Below are positions 7,216 through 16,058 of a DNA stretch of 64,000 bases, in pieces. A model generated the notes under the pieces. That model was not told where the DNA came from, made no database searches, and saw only the letters and a list, made by a program, of their open reading frames with translations. This DNA is from Paracoccus solventivorans (lineage in GTDB: Bacteria > Pseudomonadota > Alphaproteobacteria > Rhodobacterales > Rhodobacteraceae). Where the stretch lies: NCBI RefSeq assembly GCF_900142875.1, contig NZ_FRCK01000003.1:248001-312000 (forward strand). Direction: 5' to 3'. A program made the translations under genes and the position numbers. Position 1 is the first letter of the stretch; each line of letters begins with the position of its first letter.

Positions 7216-10020
7216 ATGAACGACGAAGGCTTCGGCAAGGGCAGCCACCTGCATCTGATCGACGGCTCGGCCTTCATCTTCCGCGCCTTTCACGCGCTGC
7301 CGCCGCTGACGCGGAAATCCGACGGGCTGCCGATCGGGGCGGTGGCCGGTTTCTGCAACATGATCTGGAAATACATCAACGATGCCAAGGGGCCGGATGC
7401 GCCGACGCATGTGGCGGTGATCTTCGACCACTCCTCGAAAACCTTCCGCAACGAGATCTTCCCCGCCTACAAGGCCAACCGCCCCGAGCCCCCCGAAGAA
7501 CTGCGCCCGCAGTTTCCCCTGACGCGCGAGGCGACCATCGCCTTCAACCTGCCCTCGATCGAGATCCGCGATTTCGAGGCCGACGACATCATCGCCACCC
7601 TGGCCTGCCAGGCGCGTGAGCTGGGCGGGCGCGTCACCATCATCAGTTCCGACAAGGACCTGATGCAACTGGTGGGCGAGGGGGTCGAGATGCTGGACCC
7701 GATCAAGGGCAAGCCCATCGGCCGCGACGAGGTGTTCGAGAAATTCGGCGTGTGGCCCGAGCTTGTGGCCGATGTGCAGGCGCTGGCGGGCGACCCCACC
7801 GACAACGTGCCGGGGGCGCCGGGCATCGGCATCAAGACCGCCGCCCTGCTGATCAACGAATACGGCGACCTCGAATCGCTGCTCGACCGCGCGGCAGAGA
7901 TCAGGCAGCCCAAGCGGCGCCAGACCCTGATCGACCATGCCGATCAGATCCGCGTCTCGAAACGGCTGGTGCAGCTGGATTGCGAGACGCCGATCGACTT
8001 CGCCATGGCCACGCTCGAGGTCAAGGACCCCGACCCCGACGTGCTGATGGAGTTCCTCAACCGGATGGAGTTCCGCAGCCTGACCAAGCGCGTGGCCGAG
8101 CGTTTCGGGACGACCGCGCCCGAGCTGGTGGTCCCCCCGCCCGAGGCTGCGGCCCCCGCCGCCCCTCAGTTCCCGCCGGTCGATTGCGACGCCTATGAGA
8201 CGATCCGCGACACCGCCGCGCTGCAGCGCTGGCTGGACGCGATCGCCGAGCGCGGCATGGTCGCCGTTGATACCGAGACCACCGGGCTGGACGAGATGCG
8301 CGCCGATCTGGTGGGGATTTCCTTCTGCACCGAGGTTGGCAAGGCCGCCTATCTGCCGCTGGGCCATGTCGAGGGCACCGCCGATCTGTTCGGCGGCGGC
8401 GCGCAGGCGGCGGGGCAGATCCCGATGGATCAGGCGCTGGCGATGCTCAAGCCGGTGCTGGAAGACCCGGCGGTGCTGAAGATCCTGCACAATGCCAAAT
8501 ACGACTGGAAGATCCTCGCCCGGCTGGGCATCCGCATGGCGCCGGTCGATGACACCATGCTGATGAGCTATGTGCTGAACTCGGGCCTGCACAACCACGG
8601 GCTGGACGAGCTGGCGGAAACCTATGTCGGGCACCGCTGCCAGCCGATCAAGGGGCTGATCGGCTCGGGCAAGAGCCAGATCACCTTCGCGCAGGTGCCC
8701 ATCGACGCCGCCACCCGCTACGGCGCCGAGGATGCCGAGATCACCTGGCGGCTGTGGCAGCATTTCCGCCCGCAGCTGCCGGCGGCCCAGGTCACCACCG
8801 TCTACGAGACGATGGAGCGGCCGATGATCGAGGTGCTCGCCGGGATGGAGATGGCCGGCGTCCAGATCGACAGCCAGCATCTGTCGCGGATGTCCGGCGC
8901 CTTTGCGCAGAAGATGGCGGCCTTGGAGGAAGAGGCGCATGGGCTTGCGGGGGGCAGGTTCAACCTCGGTTCGCCCAAGCAGCTGGGAGAGATCCTGTTC
9001 GGCCAGATGGGGCTGACCGGCACCAAGGCCGGCAAGTCGGGGGCGCTGTCGACCAGCGCCGACGTGCTCGAGGATCTTGCGGCCGAGGGGCACGCGCTGC
9101 CCGCCCGCATCCTCGACTGGCGGGCGCTGGCCAAGCTGAAATCCACCTATACCGATGCGCTGCCGACCTTCGTCAACCCGGACACCGGGCGGGTGCACAC
9201 CTGCTATTCCATCGCGGGTGCGGCGACCGGGCGGCTGGCCTCGACCGATCCGAACCTGCAAAATATCCCGGTGCGCACGGAAGAAGGCCGCCGCATCCGC
9301 GAGGCGTTCCTGGCGCCCGAGGGCAAGCGGCTGGTCAGCCTCGACTACAGCCAGATCGAGTTGCGGATTCTCGCCCATATCGCCGATATCCCGGCGCTGA
9401 AACAGGCATTCGCCGACGGCATCGACATCCATGCGATGACCGCCAGCCAGATGTTCGGGGTGCCGGTCGAGGGCATGGACCCGATGATCCGGCGGCAGGC
9501 CAAGGCGATCAACTTCGGGGTGATCTACGGGATCTCGGGCTATGGGCTGGCGCGCAACCTGCGCATCCCGCGGGCCGAGGCGCAGGCCTTCATCGACATG
9601 TATTTCCAGCGCTTCCCGGAAATCCGCGCCTATATGGACCGCACCACTGCCGAGGCCAAGGCGCAGGGCTTCGTGCGCACGCTGTTCAGGCGGCGCATCC
9701 ATACGCCGGGGATCTCGTCTTCCGGCCCGGCGGCGGCCGGTGCGCGCCGCGCGGCGATCAACGCGCCGATCCAGGGCACCGCTGCCGACATCATCCGCCG
9801 CGCCATGATCCGCATGCCCGAAGCGATCGAAGGCATTCCCGCGCGGATGCTGCTGCAGGTCCACGACGAGCTGGTGTTCGAGGCGGAGGAGGCTGCGGTC
9901 GAACCGCTGATCGCCGCCGCGCGCCAGGTGATGGCTGGCGCCGCCGATCCGGTCGTGCGCCTCAGCGTGCCGCTGGTCGTCGATGCGGGCTCGGGGCGCA
10001 ACTGGGCCGAGGCGCATTGA
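7216..10020 (+). CDS. polA: DNA polymerase I
   Basis: Repair and Okazaki-fragment polymerase, 934 residues. The 5'-3' exonuclease domain is N-terminal (LIDGSAFIFRAFHAL; DFEADDIIATLA; GDPTDNVPGAPGIG). The 3'-5' proofreading domain keeps its active motif DTETTG near residue 352. Polymerase motif A DYSQIELR is near 710, motif B RRQAKAINFGVIYG near 760 and motif C QVHDE near 882. All three activities therefore look intact. The ATG with AAGGGG about 10 bases upstream is chosen; the frame is open far upstream but that part is antisense to fumC. Confidence 0.96.
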   Translation: MNDEGFGKGSHLHLIDGSAFIFRAFHALPPLTRKSDGLPIGAVAGFCNMIWKYINDAKGPDAPTHVAVIFDHSSKTFRNEIFPAYKANRPEPPEELRPQFPLTREATIAFNLPSIEIRDFEADDIIATLACQARELGGRVTIISSDKDLMQLVGEGVEMLDPIKGKPIGRDEVFEKFGVWPELVADVQALAGDPTDNVPGAPGIGIKTAALLINEYGDLESLLDRAAEIRQPKRRQTLIDHADQIRVSKRLVQLDCETPIDFAMATLEVKDPDPDVLMEFLNRMEFRSLTKRVAERFGTTAPELVVPPPEAAAPAAPQFPPVDCDAYETIRDTAALQRWLDAIAERGMVAVDTETTGLDEMRADLVGISFCTEVGKAAYLPLGHVEGTADLFGGGAQAAGQIPMDQALAMLKPVLEDPAVLKILHNAKYDWKILARLGIRMAPVDDTMLMSYVLNSGLHNHGLDELAETYVGHRCQPIKGLIGSGKSQITFAQVPIDAATRYGAEDAEITWRLWQHFRPQLPAAQVTTVYETMERPMIEVLAGMEMAGVQIDSQHLSRMSGAFAQKMAALEEEAHGLAGGRFNLGSPKQLGEILFGQMGLTGTKAGKSGALSTSADVLEDLAAEGHALPARILDWRALAKLKSTYTDALPTFVNPDTGRVHTCYSIAGAATGRLASTDPNLQNIPVRTEEGRRIREAFLAPEGKRLVSLDYSQIELRILAHIADIPALKQAFADGIDIHAMTASQMFGVPVEGMDPMIRRQAKAINFGVIYGISGYGLARNLRIPRAEAQAFIDMYFQRFPEIRAYMDRTTAEAKAQGFVRTLFRRRIHTPGISSSGPAAAGARRAAINAPIQGTAADIIRRAMIRMPEAIEGIPARMLLQVHDELVFEAEEAAVEPLIAAARQVMAGAADPVVRLSVPLVVDAGSGRNWAEAH

Positions 10021-10060
10021 TCAGGCGCGCCGCACTCTCGCCCGGTGGCGTGGTCTTTGG

Positions 10061-10175
10061 TGCCTAAGTATCCCGGGGTCTGGGGCGGCGCCCCAGTCCG
10101 GCCGCGCCGCATCAGCAGATCGCGCCGCAAGCGGGGCGCTGCCCCGCACCCCGGGATATTTGAGTAAGGAAGAAG
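10061..10175. repeat. Hairpin element, 'CCCGGGATATTT' type
   Basis: Between the convergent polA and zinc-finger genes. The left part TAAGTATCCCGGGGT mirrors the right part CACCCCGGGATATTTGAG, and an inner GCGGGGC/GCCCCGC hairpin precedes the right arm, which ends in AAGGAAGAAG. A 34-base stretch (10128-10161) is identical to 37629-37662 after trmFO. Confidence 0.8.
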
Positions 10176-10201
10176 TGGCCCGTCGGGAGCGGAGGGGGGG
10201 A

Positions 10202-10444
10202 TCAGTGATCCTCGTGCGCGTGTTCGGCGTCGATCACGAAGCGTTTGTCGCAATAGCCGCAATCGACAAAGCCGGTCTCGGGCGCGATGCGCAGCCACAC
10301 CCGCGGATGGCCCAGCCCCAGCGCCTCGTTGCCCGAGCAGGCGACCTTCCAGCTGGTCACGATCTCGGTCTCGGGGGCGGGCAGGACCGCCGCCTCCGGG
10401 TCCTGGTTGGTGGACATCGGGGTTTCAGAGATTGCGTGCTGCAT
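10202..10444 (-). CDS. Zinc-finger protein, CHCC type (NDUFS6-like)
   Basis: Protein of 80 residues with the zf-CHCC pattern: Cys in VACSGNE, His in [10 protein letters not shown], and the CGYC pair in [12 protein letters not shown]. The same fold occurs in the complex I accessory subunit NDUFS6, and bacterial copies are assumed to bind zinc; a link to complex I here is only by family. The first ATG has AAGAGAG upstream; a second start nine codons later (MSTNQD) has no visible ribosome site. Confidence 0.82.
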   Translation of the reverse strand: MQHAISETPMSTNQDPEAAVLPAPETEIVTSWKVACSGNEALGLGHPRVWLRIAPETGFVDCGYCDKRFVIDAEHAHEDH

Positions 10445-10561
10445 CTGGGCTCTCTTGTGCTGGCGGGGCGGGACCGGTTTAACGGGGCCATACTACCCAG
10501 CCCCGGCCCGCTGCCGCAAGATGCGCCGCAGCCGCGGCCCCGGGCCGCGAAAGGCTATCCG

Positions 10562-11539
10562 ATGTCCCCCATTCCGCACCCCGCCCCGATCCAGCCGCAA
10601 GCTGCTGCCCTGCCCGATGCGGCGATCCGCCTGAGCGGGCTGCGCAAGGTCTATGCCGCAGACGGCGCCAGCCCCCCGAAAGAGGCGCTGAAGGGCGTCG
10701 ATCTGGTGATCCCCCGCGGCTCGATCTTCGGGCTGCTGGGGCCGAACGGGGCCGGGAAATCGACGCTGATCAACATCCTCGCCGGGCTGGTCAACAAGAC
10801 CGCCGGCAAGGTCGAGATCTGGGGTTTCGACCAGGACGTGAACCCGCGCCAGTCCCGCGCCGCCATCGGGGTGATGCCGCAGGAGCTGAACATCGACCCG
10901 TTCCTGACCCCGCGCGCCAGTCTCGAGGTGCAGGCCGGGCTCTACGCGGTCCCCAAGGCCGACCGCTGGACGGACGAGATCCTTGAACTCGTCGGACTGA
11001 CCGCGCAGGCGGAAAGCTATACAAGGCAGCTTTCGGGCGGGATGAAGCGGCGGCTGCTGCTGGCCAAGGCGCTGGTCCACCGCCCGCGCATCCTGGTGCT
11101 GGACGAACCCACCGCCGGCGTCGACATCGGGCTGCGCGAGATGTTGTGGACCAACGTGCGCCGCCTGAATGCGCAAGGAATGACGGTGATCCTGACCACC
11201 CATTACCTGGAAGAGGCCGAGGAGATGTGCGACGAGATCGCCATCATCAACCACGGCGCCAGGATCGTGCAGGAGCCCACCGGCCAGTTGCTGGCGCGGA
11301 TGGGGTCCAAGACGCTGCTGGTCGATCCCGGCGACTGGCGCGGCGAATTGCCGCCGCTGCCTGAGGGCGTCACCGCCGAGCGCCGCCCCGACGGGCAACT
11401 GGCGCTGAGCTGGAACACCGGCCGCACCCAGGCCGCGCAGATCGTCGATGCGCTGCGCGGGGCCGGGGTGCCGATGGTCGATGTCTCGACCGAGCAGCCC
11501 GATCTGCAGGACGTGTTCCTTGAACTGACCCGGGGCTGA
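10562..11539 (+). CDS. ABC transporter ATP-binding protein, exporter type, permease not adjacent
   Basis: ATPase of 325 residues resembling YadG/drug-export nucleotide-binding proteins. It has Walker A LLGPNGAGKST, signature LSGGMKRRLLLAKA, Walker B LVLDEPTAGVD and switch His in TTHYLEEAEE. A C-terminal extension of about 80 residues ends PDLQDVFLELTRG, typical of CcmA-like exporters. Members normally pair with an ABC-2 permease immediately downstream, but here a convergent HIT gene follows, so the permease must lie elsewhere or be lost. Substrate unknown. The start is the ATG of MSPIPHP; the longer open frame runs antisense through the zinc-finger gene. Confidence 0.85.
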   Translation: MSPIPHPAPIQPQAAALPDAAIRLSGLRKVYAADGASPPKEALKGVDLVIPRGSIFGLLGPNGAGKSTLINILAGLVNKTAGKVEIWGFDQDVNPRQSRAAIGVMPQELNIDPFLTPRASLEVQAGLYAVPKADRWTDEILELVGLTAQAESYTRQLSGGMKRRLLLAKALVHRPRILVLDEPTAGVDIGLREMLWTNVRRLNAQGMTVILTTHYLEEAEEMCDEIAIINHGARIVQEPTGQLLARMGSKTLLVDPGDWRGELPPLPEGVTAERRPDGQLALSWNTGRTQAAQIVDALRGAGVPMVDVSTEQPDLQDVFLELTRG

Positions 11540-11542
11540 GCC

Positions 11543-11917
11543 TTATTGCGGCGCCAGCATCCGGCCCAGCGGGCGGCCGCCCAGCAGGTGCAGATGGAAA
11601 TGCGGCACCTCCTGCACGCCGTCATCGCCGGCGTTGGTGATGGCGCGGAACCCGGCGCTGCCCTCGGCCAGCATCAGCCCCTCGGACCTTGCGACCTGCG
11701 CCACCAGCCGGTGAAAGCCGACGATTTCCGCGTCCGGGGCATTGGCTGCGAAATCGTCGTAGCTGACATAGGCGCCCTTGGGGATCACCAGCACATGGAT
11801 CGGCGCCTGCGGGCGGATGTCGCGGAAGGCCAGCGCGTGTTCGTTTTCCGCCACCGTGTCATTGGGGATTTCGCCGCGCAGGATGCGGGCAAAGATGTTG
11901 CTGTCGTCATAGGCCAT
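11543..11917 (-). CDS. HIT family protein (HinT-like purine nucleoside phosphoramidase)
   Basis: Protein of 124 residues with the histidine triad HFHLHLL near the C-terminus and the N-terminal signature SNIFARILRGEIPNDTV. HinT enzymes hydrolyse AMP-lysine and other AMP phosphoramidates; the cellular role is poorly defined. It lies 3 bp from the convergent ABC ATPase stop and 12 bp downstream of the glycosyltransferase stop on the same strand, so it may be co-transcribed with that gene. Confidence 0.92.
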   Translation of the reverse strand: MAYDDSNIFARILRGEIPNDTVAENEHALAFRDIRPQAPIHVLVIPKGAYVSYDDFAANAPDAEIVGFHRLVAQVARSEGLMLAEGSAGFRAITNAGDDGVQEVPHFHLHLLGGRPLGRMLAPQ

Positions 11918-11929
11918 GGACGGGCTCCT

Positions 11930-13507
11930 TCAGTCGTCGAACAGATGATCGGTGCCGGCAAGGGCTAGCGCCGTATCGGGGTCGAGGTCCAGCAGCCTTG
12001 CCAGCGCCGCGGCGTTGGCATTGGTTCCAAGCGCCGGCGAGATCACCTGGAACCCCTCGATCTCCAGGTCGCGGATGCGCTCGCCTTCATGTTCCAGATC
12101 GGCGCGGACGGCGGGGATCAGCCGGCTGACCTGCTCGGGGGCGCTGTGCTGACCGGCCAGCCCGACCCGGCCGATATGGCCGCGCACATAATCGTCGTCG
12201 AAATCCGAATCGATCAGCAGCACCCTTGTTTCGGCCTTGTCGTCCAGGAAATCCTGGATCAGCCCCAGCGCCGAGGGGTCGAGGCACAGCGCCACGCAGG
12301 GGCTTTCGAACTGGACGAACAGCATCTTGACCAGCGCGCGGCGGTGGCGTTCGCGCTTGGCCAGCGTCGTCTCGATCCCGCCCATGTCGGGCAGATGCGC
12401 GTCCAGTTCATTGAACAGGTAGTCCACCGCCGGGATGCCGGTGTGGCGGCGGATCGCCGCGGTCAGCCGCTTGGCGATATGCCATTTCTTCGCCACGATC
12501 AGGATCAGCCGCCGCCCGCGGCCCAATGATCCGTCCGCCTCCCAGAAGCGCTGGCCGAAGCGGCGGCCGATGCGGCCGCGCCCCGCGAGGAAGCGATAGA
12601 GCCCGGCGGCCTCGTTGGTGATCGGGAACTGCGCGTCGCTGGCCTGCCACAGCGCCCCCAGCCGCTTGCGCAGCTCGATCGCGTCGGGGCTGATCTTGCG
12701 GGCGAACAGATAATCCTGCCCCAGCAGCAGGTCGTAGTGGTCGTTGTAGAAGGTCACCGGCATCCCGTAGTCGGTGAACATCAGGAAGGTCAGCGTGCGC
12801 GAGCGGATTTCCCGGCGCGGCACCACATGGGCGACGATGGTCTGAAAGAAGGTCTCGTCCGGGATCCAGGTGGTGGCAAAGAACCGCATCACGTCGCGCC
12901 GCTGGTCGCAGAAGGCCAGCAGGGTCTCGATCGTCTGCCGGCGCAGGCACCACCATTGCGAGCCGATCATCACCTGCAGGTCGGGGGGCACCCGCCGCGC
13001 CAGCCCCAGCCGCTTCTGCGCCTCGAGGCTGGCATAGAACAGTCGCTTGCGGGTGCGTTCGTTGAACCAGTGGCGATAGATCAGCCGCTCTTCCTTGATG
13101 CCGGTCTTGATCCAGTCGCTGTCGAAGAAATCGAAGCTTTCGATGAAATCGAGGTCGTGGGCGTCCAGGAACTCATGCGCATAGGCCGCGGATTTGATCG
13201 GCATGCAGTCGCCGGACAGCATGTAGAAATGCGAGGCCTGCGGAAACGCCGCGACGGCGGTGCGGACGGCCTCCAGCGTGGCGGCGACCAGCGACCATTC
13301 GCCCCAGCCGCAGCGCACCCGCCGCGCCGCAAAGGCGACCGCCGGGTTGCCGGCAAGCCCGGCGCGAATCTGCGCGTAATCCGCCGCATCGGCGCGGCCG
13401 TCGAAATGGATGGCGACGAAATCCCCGGATTCGGTCAGCCGCCTGGCCTGCGCGATAACCCCCACCGGGTCCTTGTGGCAAAGCAGGATGAAGGCGATGC
13501 GGGCCAT
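11930..13507 (-). CDS. Beta-1,6-N-acetylglucosaminyltransferase-like protein (GT14, DUF5928-type)
   Basis: Predicted GT14 (core-2/I-branching) glycosyltransferase, 525 residues. The N-terminus MARIAFILLCHKDP followed by FVAIHFDGRAD is typical of this family, and HFYMLSGDCMPI and GSQWWCLRR are recognisable GT14 segments. Residues from about 300 on form a second domain resembling the rhodobacteral DUF5928 tail (LDAHLPDMGGIETTLAKRERH; FVQFESPCVALCLDP). No signal peptide or membrane span is seen, so it is probably cytoplasmic. It diverges from a sulfotransferase gene, suggesting joint work on a surface glycan. Acceptor and donor are unknown. Confidence 0.8.
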   Translation of the reverse strand: MARIAFILLCHKDPVGVIAQARRLTESGDFVAIHFDGRADAADYAQIRAGLAGNPAVAFAARRVRCGWGEWSLVAATLEAVRTAVAAFPQASHFYMLSGDCMPIKSAAYAHEFLDAHDLDFIESFDFFDSDWIKTGIKEERLIYRHWFNERTRKRLFYASLEAQKRLGLARRVPPDLQVMIGSQWWCLRRQTIETLLAFCDQRRDVMRFFATTWIPDETFFQTIVAHVVPRREIRSRTLTFLMFTDYGMPVTFYNDHYDLLLGQDYLFARKISPDAIELRKRLGALWQASDAQFPITNEAAGLYRFLAGRGRIGRRFGQRFWEADGSLGRGRRLILIVAKKWHIAKRLTAAIRRHTGIPAVDYLFNELDAHLPDMGGIETTLAKRERHRRALVKMLFVQFESPCVALCLDPSALGLIQDFLDDKAETRVLLIDSDFDDDYVRGHIGRVGLAGQHSAPEQVSRLIPAVRADLEHEGERIRDLEIEGFQVISPALGTNANAAALARLLDLDPDTALALAGTDHLFDD

Positions 13508-13666
13508 GCGCAGCTACCCCGTGCGGTGTTTCCGGCCCGCCGGGCCGCGTGCGTGCGCCCCCGTTTCGGGCGATCCGCCGGTGGCGAGTTGCCTTGCGTG
13601 CATAACGATTTTATGGGCACGAACAAGACGCACCAATATCTTACGAGTTTTACGAGGACGCGAGCC

Positions 13667-14485
13667 ATGGGGTTTCCCGGAACCTGGATGACCGAAAGCG
13701 AAAGCATGGCCTATCGGGTGGTGCCCAAATGCGCCTGCTCGACCATCGGGCAGATCATGTTCCATTCCGACCACGGCCGCTATTACGACGGCGACATCCA
13801 CGACGCGACCGAGGGGCTGCACAAGTGGAACCAGGATCGCAGCCAGCCGCTGATCGAGGCGGCGGTGCTGGCCCACCGCCCGGTCGCCTTCACCTGCGTG
13901 CGCAATCCCTATGCGCGGATCCTGTCGTCATTCTTCGACAAGATCGCCGGCATCCAGCGCAACGGCAAGCGCTACCGCGGCAATCTGGTGCCGCAGCTGA
14001 TGCAGCGCTACGGGGTCGAGGTCGGCAGCCCCGAGGACGGGTTCGACTTCGACCAGATCCGCAGCTTCCGCCGCTTCCTGCTGTTTGCCCGCGACACCAT
14101 CCGCTGGCGCCGCCCGATGGAGCCGGACATCCACTGGTCGGCGATGTCGGGCCATATCGCCACCTTCATCGTGAACGGCGGCCGCTACGACCAGATCTTC
14201 TTTACGGAAAACTTCAACGAGGGGATGCAGAGGGTGCTGGACGCGGCGCGCACTCCGGTCCGCATGGACGTGGCGCAGGTGCCGCGGTTCAACGAATCCG
14301 AAGGCCACGGGCCGAAACGCGCCCACAAGGTCAGCGCATATTTCGACGACCTGTCGCGGCATCTGATCTGGGAAATCTACCGCAAGGACTTCCAGCTGTT
14401 CCGCTATGACTTCGACGACCCCGACAACAAGTTCCCCAAGGGCGAGGTCGATCTGGACGAGGTTCACGCGAAGCTGGGCCGATAG
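13667..14485 (+). CDS. Sulfotransferase family 2 protein
   Basis: PAPS-dependent carbohydrate sulfotransferase-like protein, 272 residues. PKCACSTIGQIM (residues about 17-28) fits the 5'-phosphosulfate loop and CVRNPYARILSSFFDK fits the 3'-phosphate site of this family. The ATG giving MGFPGTWMTESESMAYR is preferred because GAGG lies 9 bases upstream. An in-frame ATG at 13613 would add 18 residues but has no ribosome site and lies in an AT-rich leader. Divergent from the GT14-like gene. Predicted to sulfate a surface polysaccharide; acceptor unknown. Confidence 0.8.
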   Translation: MGFPGTWMTESESMAYRVVPKCACSTIGQIMFHSDHGRYYDGDIHDATEGLHKWNQDRSQPLIEAAVLAHRPVAFTCVRNPYARILSSFFDKIAGIQRNGKRYRGNLVPQLMQRYGVEVGSPEDGFDFDQIRSFRRFLLFARDTIRWRRPMEPDIHWSAMSGHIATFIVNGGRYDQIFFTENFNEGMQRVLDAARTPVRMDVAQVPRFNESEGHGPKRAHKVSAYFDDLSRHLIWEIYRKDFQLFRYDFDDPDNKFPKGEVDLDEVHAKLGR

Positions 14486-14555
14486 GGCAGGGGCGGGGTG
14501 GCTGCGGCGCCGTCGCAAGGGGGCTGTCTGCCCCCCATCGCCTGACGGCGATTCC

Positions 14556-14632
14556 CCCGAGGATATTTTCGGACAGAAGAAGCCGCTCCGGCGGAAACAT
14601 CTTCTGTCCTGAAATATCCCGGGGGCGCGGGG
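14556..14632. repeat. Hairpin element, 'GGATATTT..GACAGAAGA' type
   Basis: CCCCGAGGATATTTTCGG with ACAGAAGAAG faces CATCTTCTGTCCTG with AAATATCCCGGGG across a short spacer, giving a long imperfect hairpin. It lies between the convergent sulfotransferase and hemN genes, and belongs to the same family as the elements after polA, hemF, trmFO, ribD, ribE and mmcB. Confidence 0.8.
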
Positions 14633-14652
14633 GCTGGCCCCCGCGCGGCAGG

Positions 14653-16020
14653 TCAGATGGCGGGGCTGTGGCCCTTGGCCTCCATCTCGTAGCCGTCGAA
14701 GCGGCGGGCGATCATCCGTGTCAGCGGGCGGCCCGGTTCGGGGATCGACAGGCCGCTATCGTCCAGCTGCACCATGTCGCCGAACTCTTCCTTGACCGGG
14801 GCGAACAGCGCGGCGAGTGCGGCCTGGGTGAAGCCGTGGTCGCGGATGAACTCCTCGGCCGAGATGCGGAAATCGCACATCAGCGCCTCGATCATCCGGG
14901 CGCGCCAGTTGTCCTCGTCGGTGAACACATGGCCGCGGGTGGTCGAGAAGCGCCCCTCGCGGATCGCCTTGGTATAGGCGCCGGTGGCGGGGGCGTTCTG
15001 TGCATAGCCCTGCGGAAACCGCGAGATCGACGAGGCGCCCATGCCCACCAGCGCCTGCGCCAGATCGTCGGTGTAGCCCTGGAAGTTGCGGCGCAGCAGC
15101 CCGGCGCGCTGCGCCACCGCCAGCCCGTCGCCGGGGCGGGCGAAATGGTCGATGCCGATCTCGTCATAGCCGTCGGCGACCAGCAGGTCGCGGGCGACCT
15201 CGAACAGCCGCAGCCGCGCCTGCGCGTCGGGCAGGGTGTCGTCGGGAATCATCACCTGCCGCTTGGCCATCCACGGCACATGCGCATAGCCGTAAAGCGC
15301 GATGCGGTCGGGCGACAGCGCCATCAGCTTCTGGATGGAATCGGCGATCTTCTGCGGGGTCTGGTGGGGCAGCCCGTAAAGGATGTCGGTGTTCAGGCTG
15401 GCGATGCCGCGGTCGCGGATCATGCGGATCGCCTGCGCGGTGATCTCGAAGCTCTGTTCGCGGCCGATGGTCTTCTGGATCTCGGGGTCGAAGTCCTGCA
15501 CCCCGATCGAGGCGCGGGTCAGTCCGGCCTCGGCCAGCGCGTCCATGCGGGCCTCGTCGATCTCGTTGGGGTCGATCTCGACCGAGAACTCTGCCCCCTC
15601 GGCAAGCGGGAACGCGTCGAACACCGCGCCGGCCACGCGGCGCATCATGTCGGGCGGCATCAGCGTCGGCGTGCCGCCGCCCCAGTGCAGGCGCGACAGC
15701 CTGACCCCGGGGGCGAGCCTGGCCTTGAGCAGATCGAGTTCCTGCAGCAGCACGTCGGCATAGGCGCGCACCGGCGCGTCCGACTGGGTGCCCTGGGTGC
15801 GGCAGGCGCAGAACCAGCACAGCCTGCGGCAGAACGGCACATGCATGTACAGCGAGATCGCCGCCCCGGCCGGGATCTCCTGCACCCAGCGGGTGAAATC
15901 GGCAGCGCCTACCGTGGGTTTGAAATGCGGCGCGGTCGGATAGGATGTGTAACGCGGCACGCGCGCGTCGAACAACCCCAGGCGGGTCAGTTGCGATTCC
16001 TGTTCCATGGCGCTATTCAT
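14653..16020 (-). CDS. hemN: Oxygen-independent coproporphyrinogen III oxidase
   Basis: Radical-SAM enzyme that converts coproporphyrinogen III to protoporphyrinogen IX without oxygen, 455 residues (usual length). YMHVPFCRRLCWFCACRT carries the C-X3-C-X2-C cluster motif plus the extra Cys of HemN. HWGGGTPTLM, EIDPNEI and QDFDPEIQKTIGR follow in order. It starts 25 bases from an FNR box and is divergent from fnrL, so induction under low oxygen is expected. A start at the second Met (MEQESQL) is equally possible; neither has a strong ribosome site. Confidence 0.94.
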   Translation of the reverse strand: MNSAMEQESQLTRLGLFDARVPRYTSYPTAPHFKPTVGAADFTRWVQEIPAGAAISLYMHVPFCRRLCWFCACRTQGTQSDAPVRAYADVLLQELDLLKARLAPGVRLSRLHWGGGTPTLMPPDMMRRVAGAVFDAFPLAEGAEFSVEIDPNEIDEARMDALAEAGLTRASIGVQDFDPEIQKTIGREQSFEITAQAIRMIRDRGIASLNTDILYGLPHQTPQKIADSIQKLMALSPDRIALYGYAHVPWMAKRQVMIPDDTLPDAQARLRLFEVARDLLVADGYDEIGIDHFARPGDGLAVAQRAGLLRRNFQGYTDDLAQALVGMGASSISRFPQGYAQNAPATGAYTKAIREGRFSTTRGHVFTDEDNWRARMIEALMCDFRISAEEFIRDHGFTQAALAALFAPVKEEFGDMVQLDDSGLSIPEPGRPLTRMIARRFDGYEMEAKGHSPAI

Positions 16021-16044
16021 TGCCCGGCTTAACTGGACACGGCA

Positions 16045-16058
16045 TTGACACAGGTCAA
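16045..16058. promoter_or_regulatory. FNR box between hemN and fnrL
   Basis: TTGACACAGGTCAA is a symmetric match to TTGAT-N4-ATCAA with one change in each half (C/G instead of T/A). It lies 25 bp before hemN and at the 5' end of fnrL, consistent with activation of hemN and autoregulation of fnrL. Confidence 0.85.

Noticed and set aside
7093..10017. Open frame of over 900 codons antisense to polA
   Set aside because: It mirrors polA throughout, is rich in His/Arg/Gln, has no motif and no ribosome site.
13613..13666. Upstream start of the sulfotransferase at 13613
   Set aside because: No ribosome site and an AT-rich leader; the ATG at 13667 has GAGG at proper spacing and begins at the conserved part.
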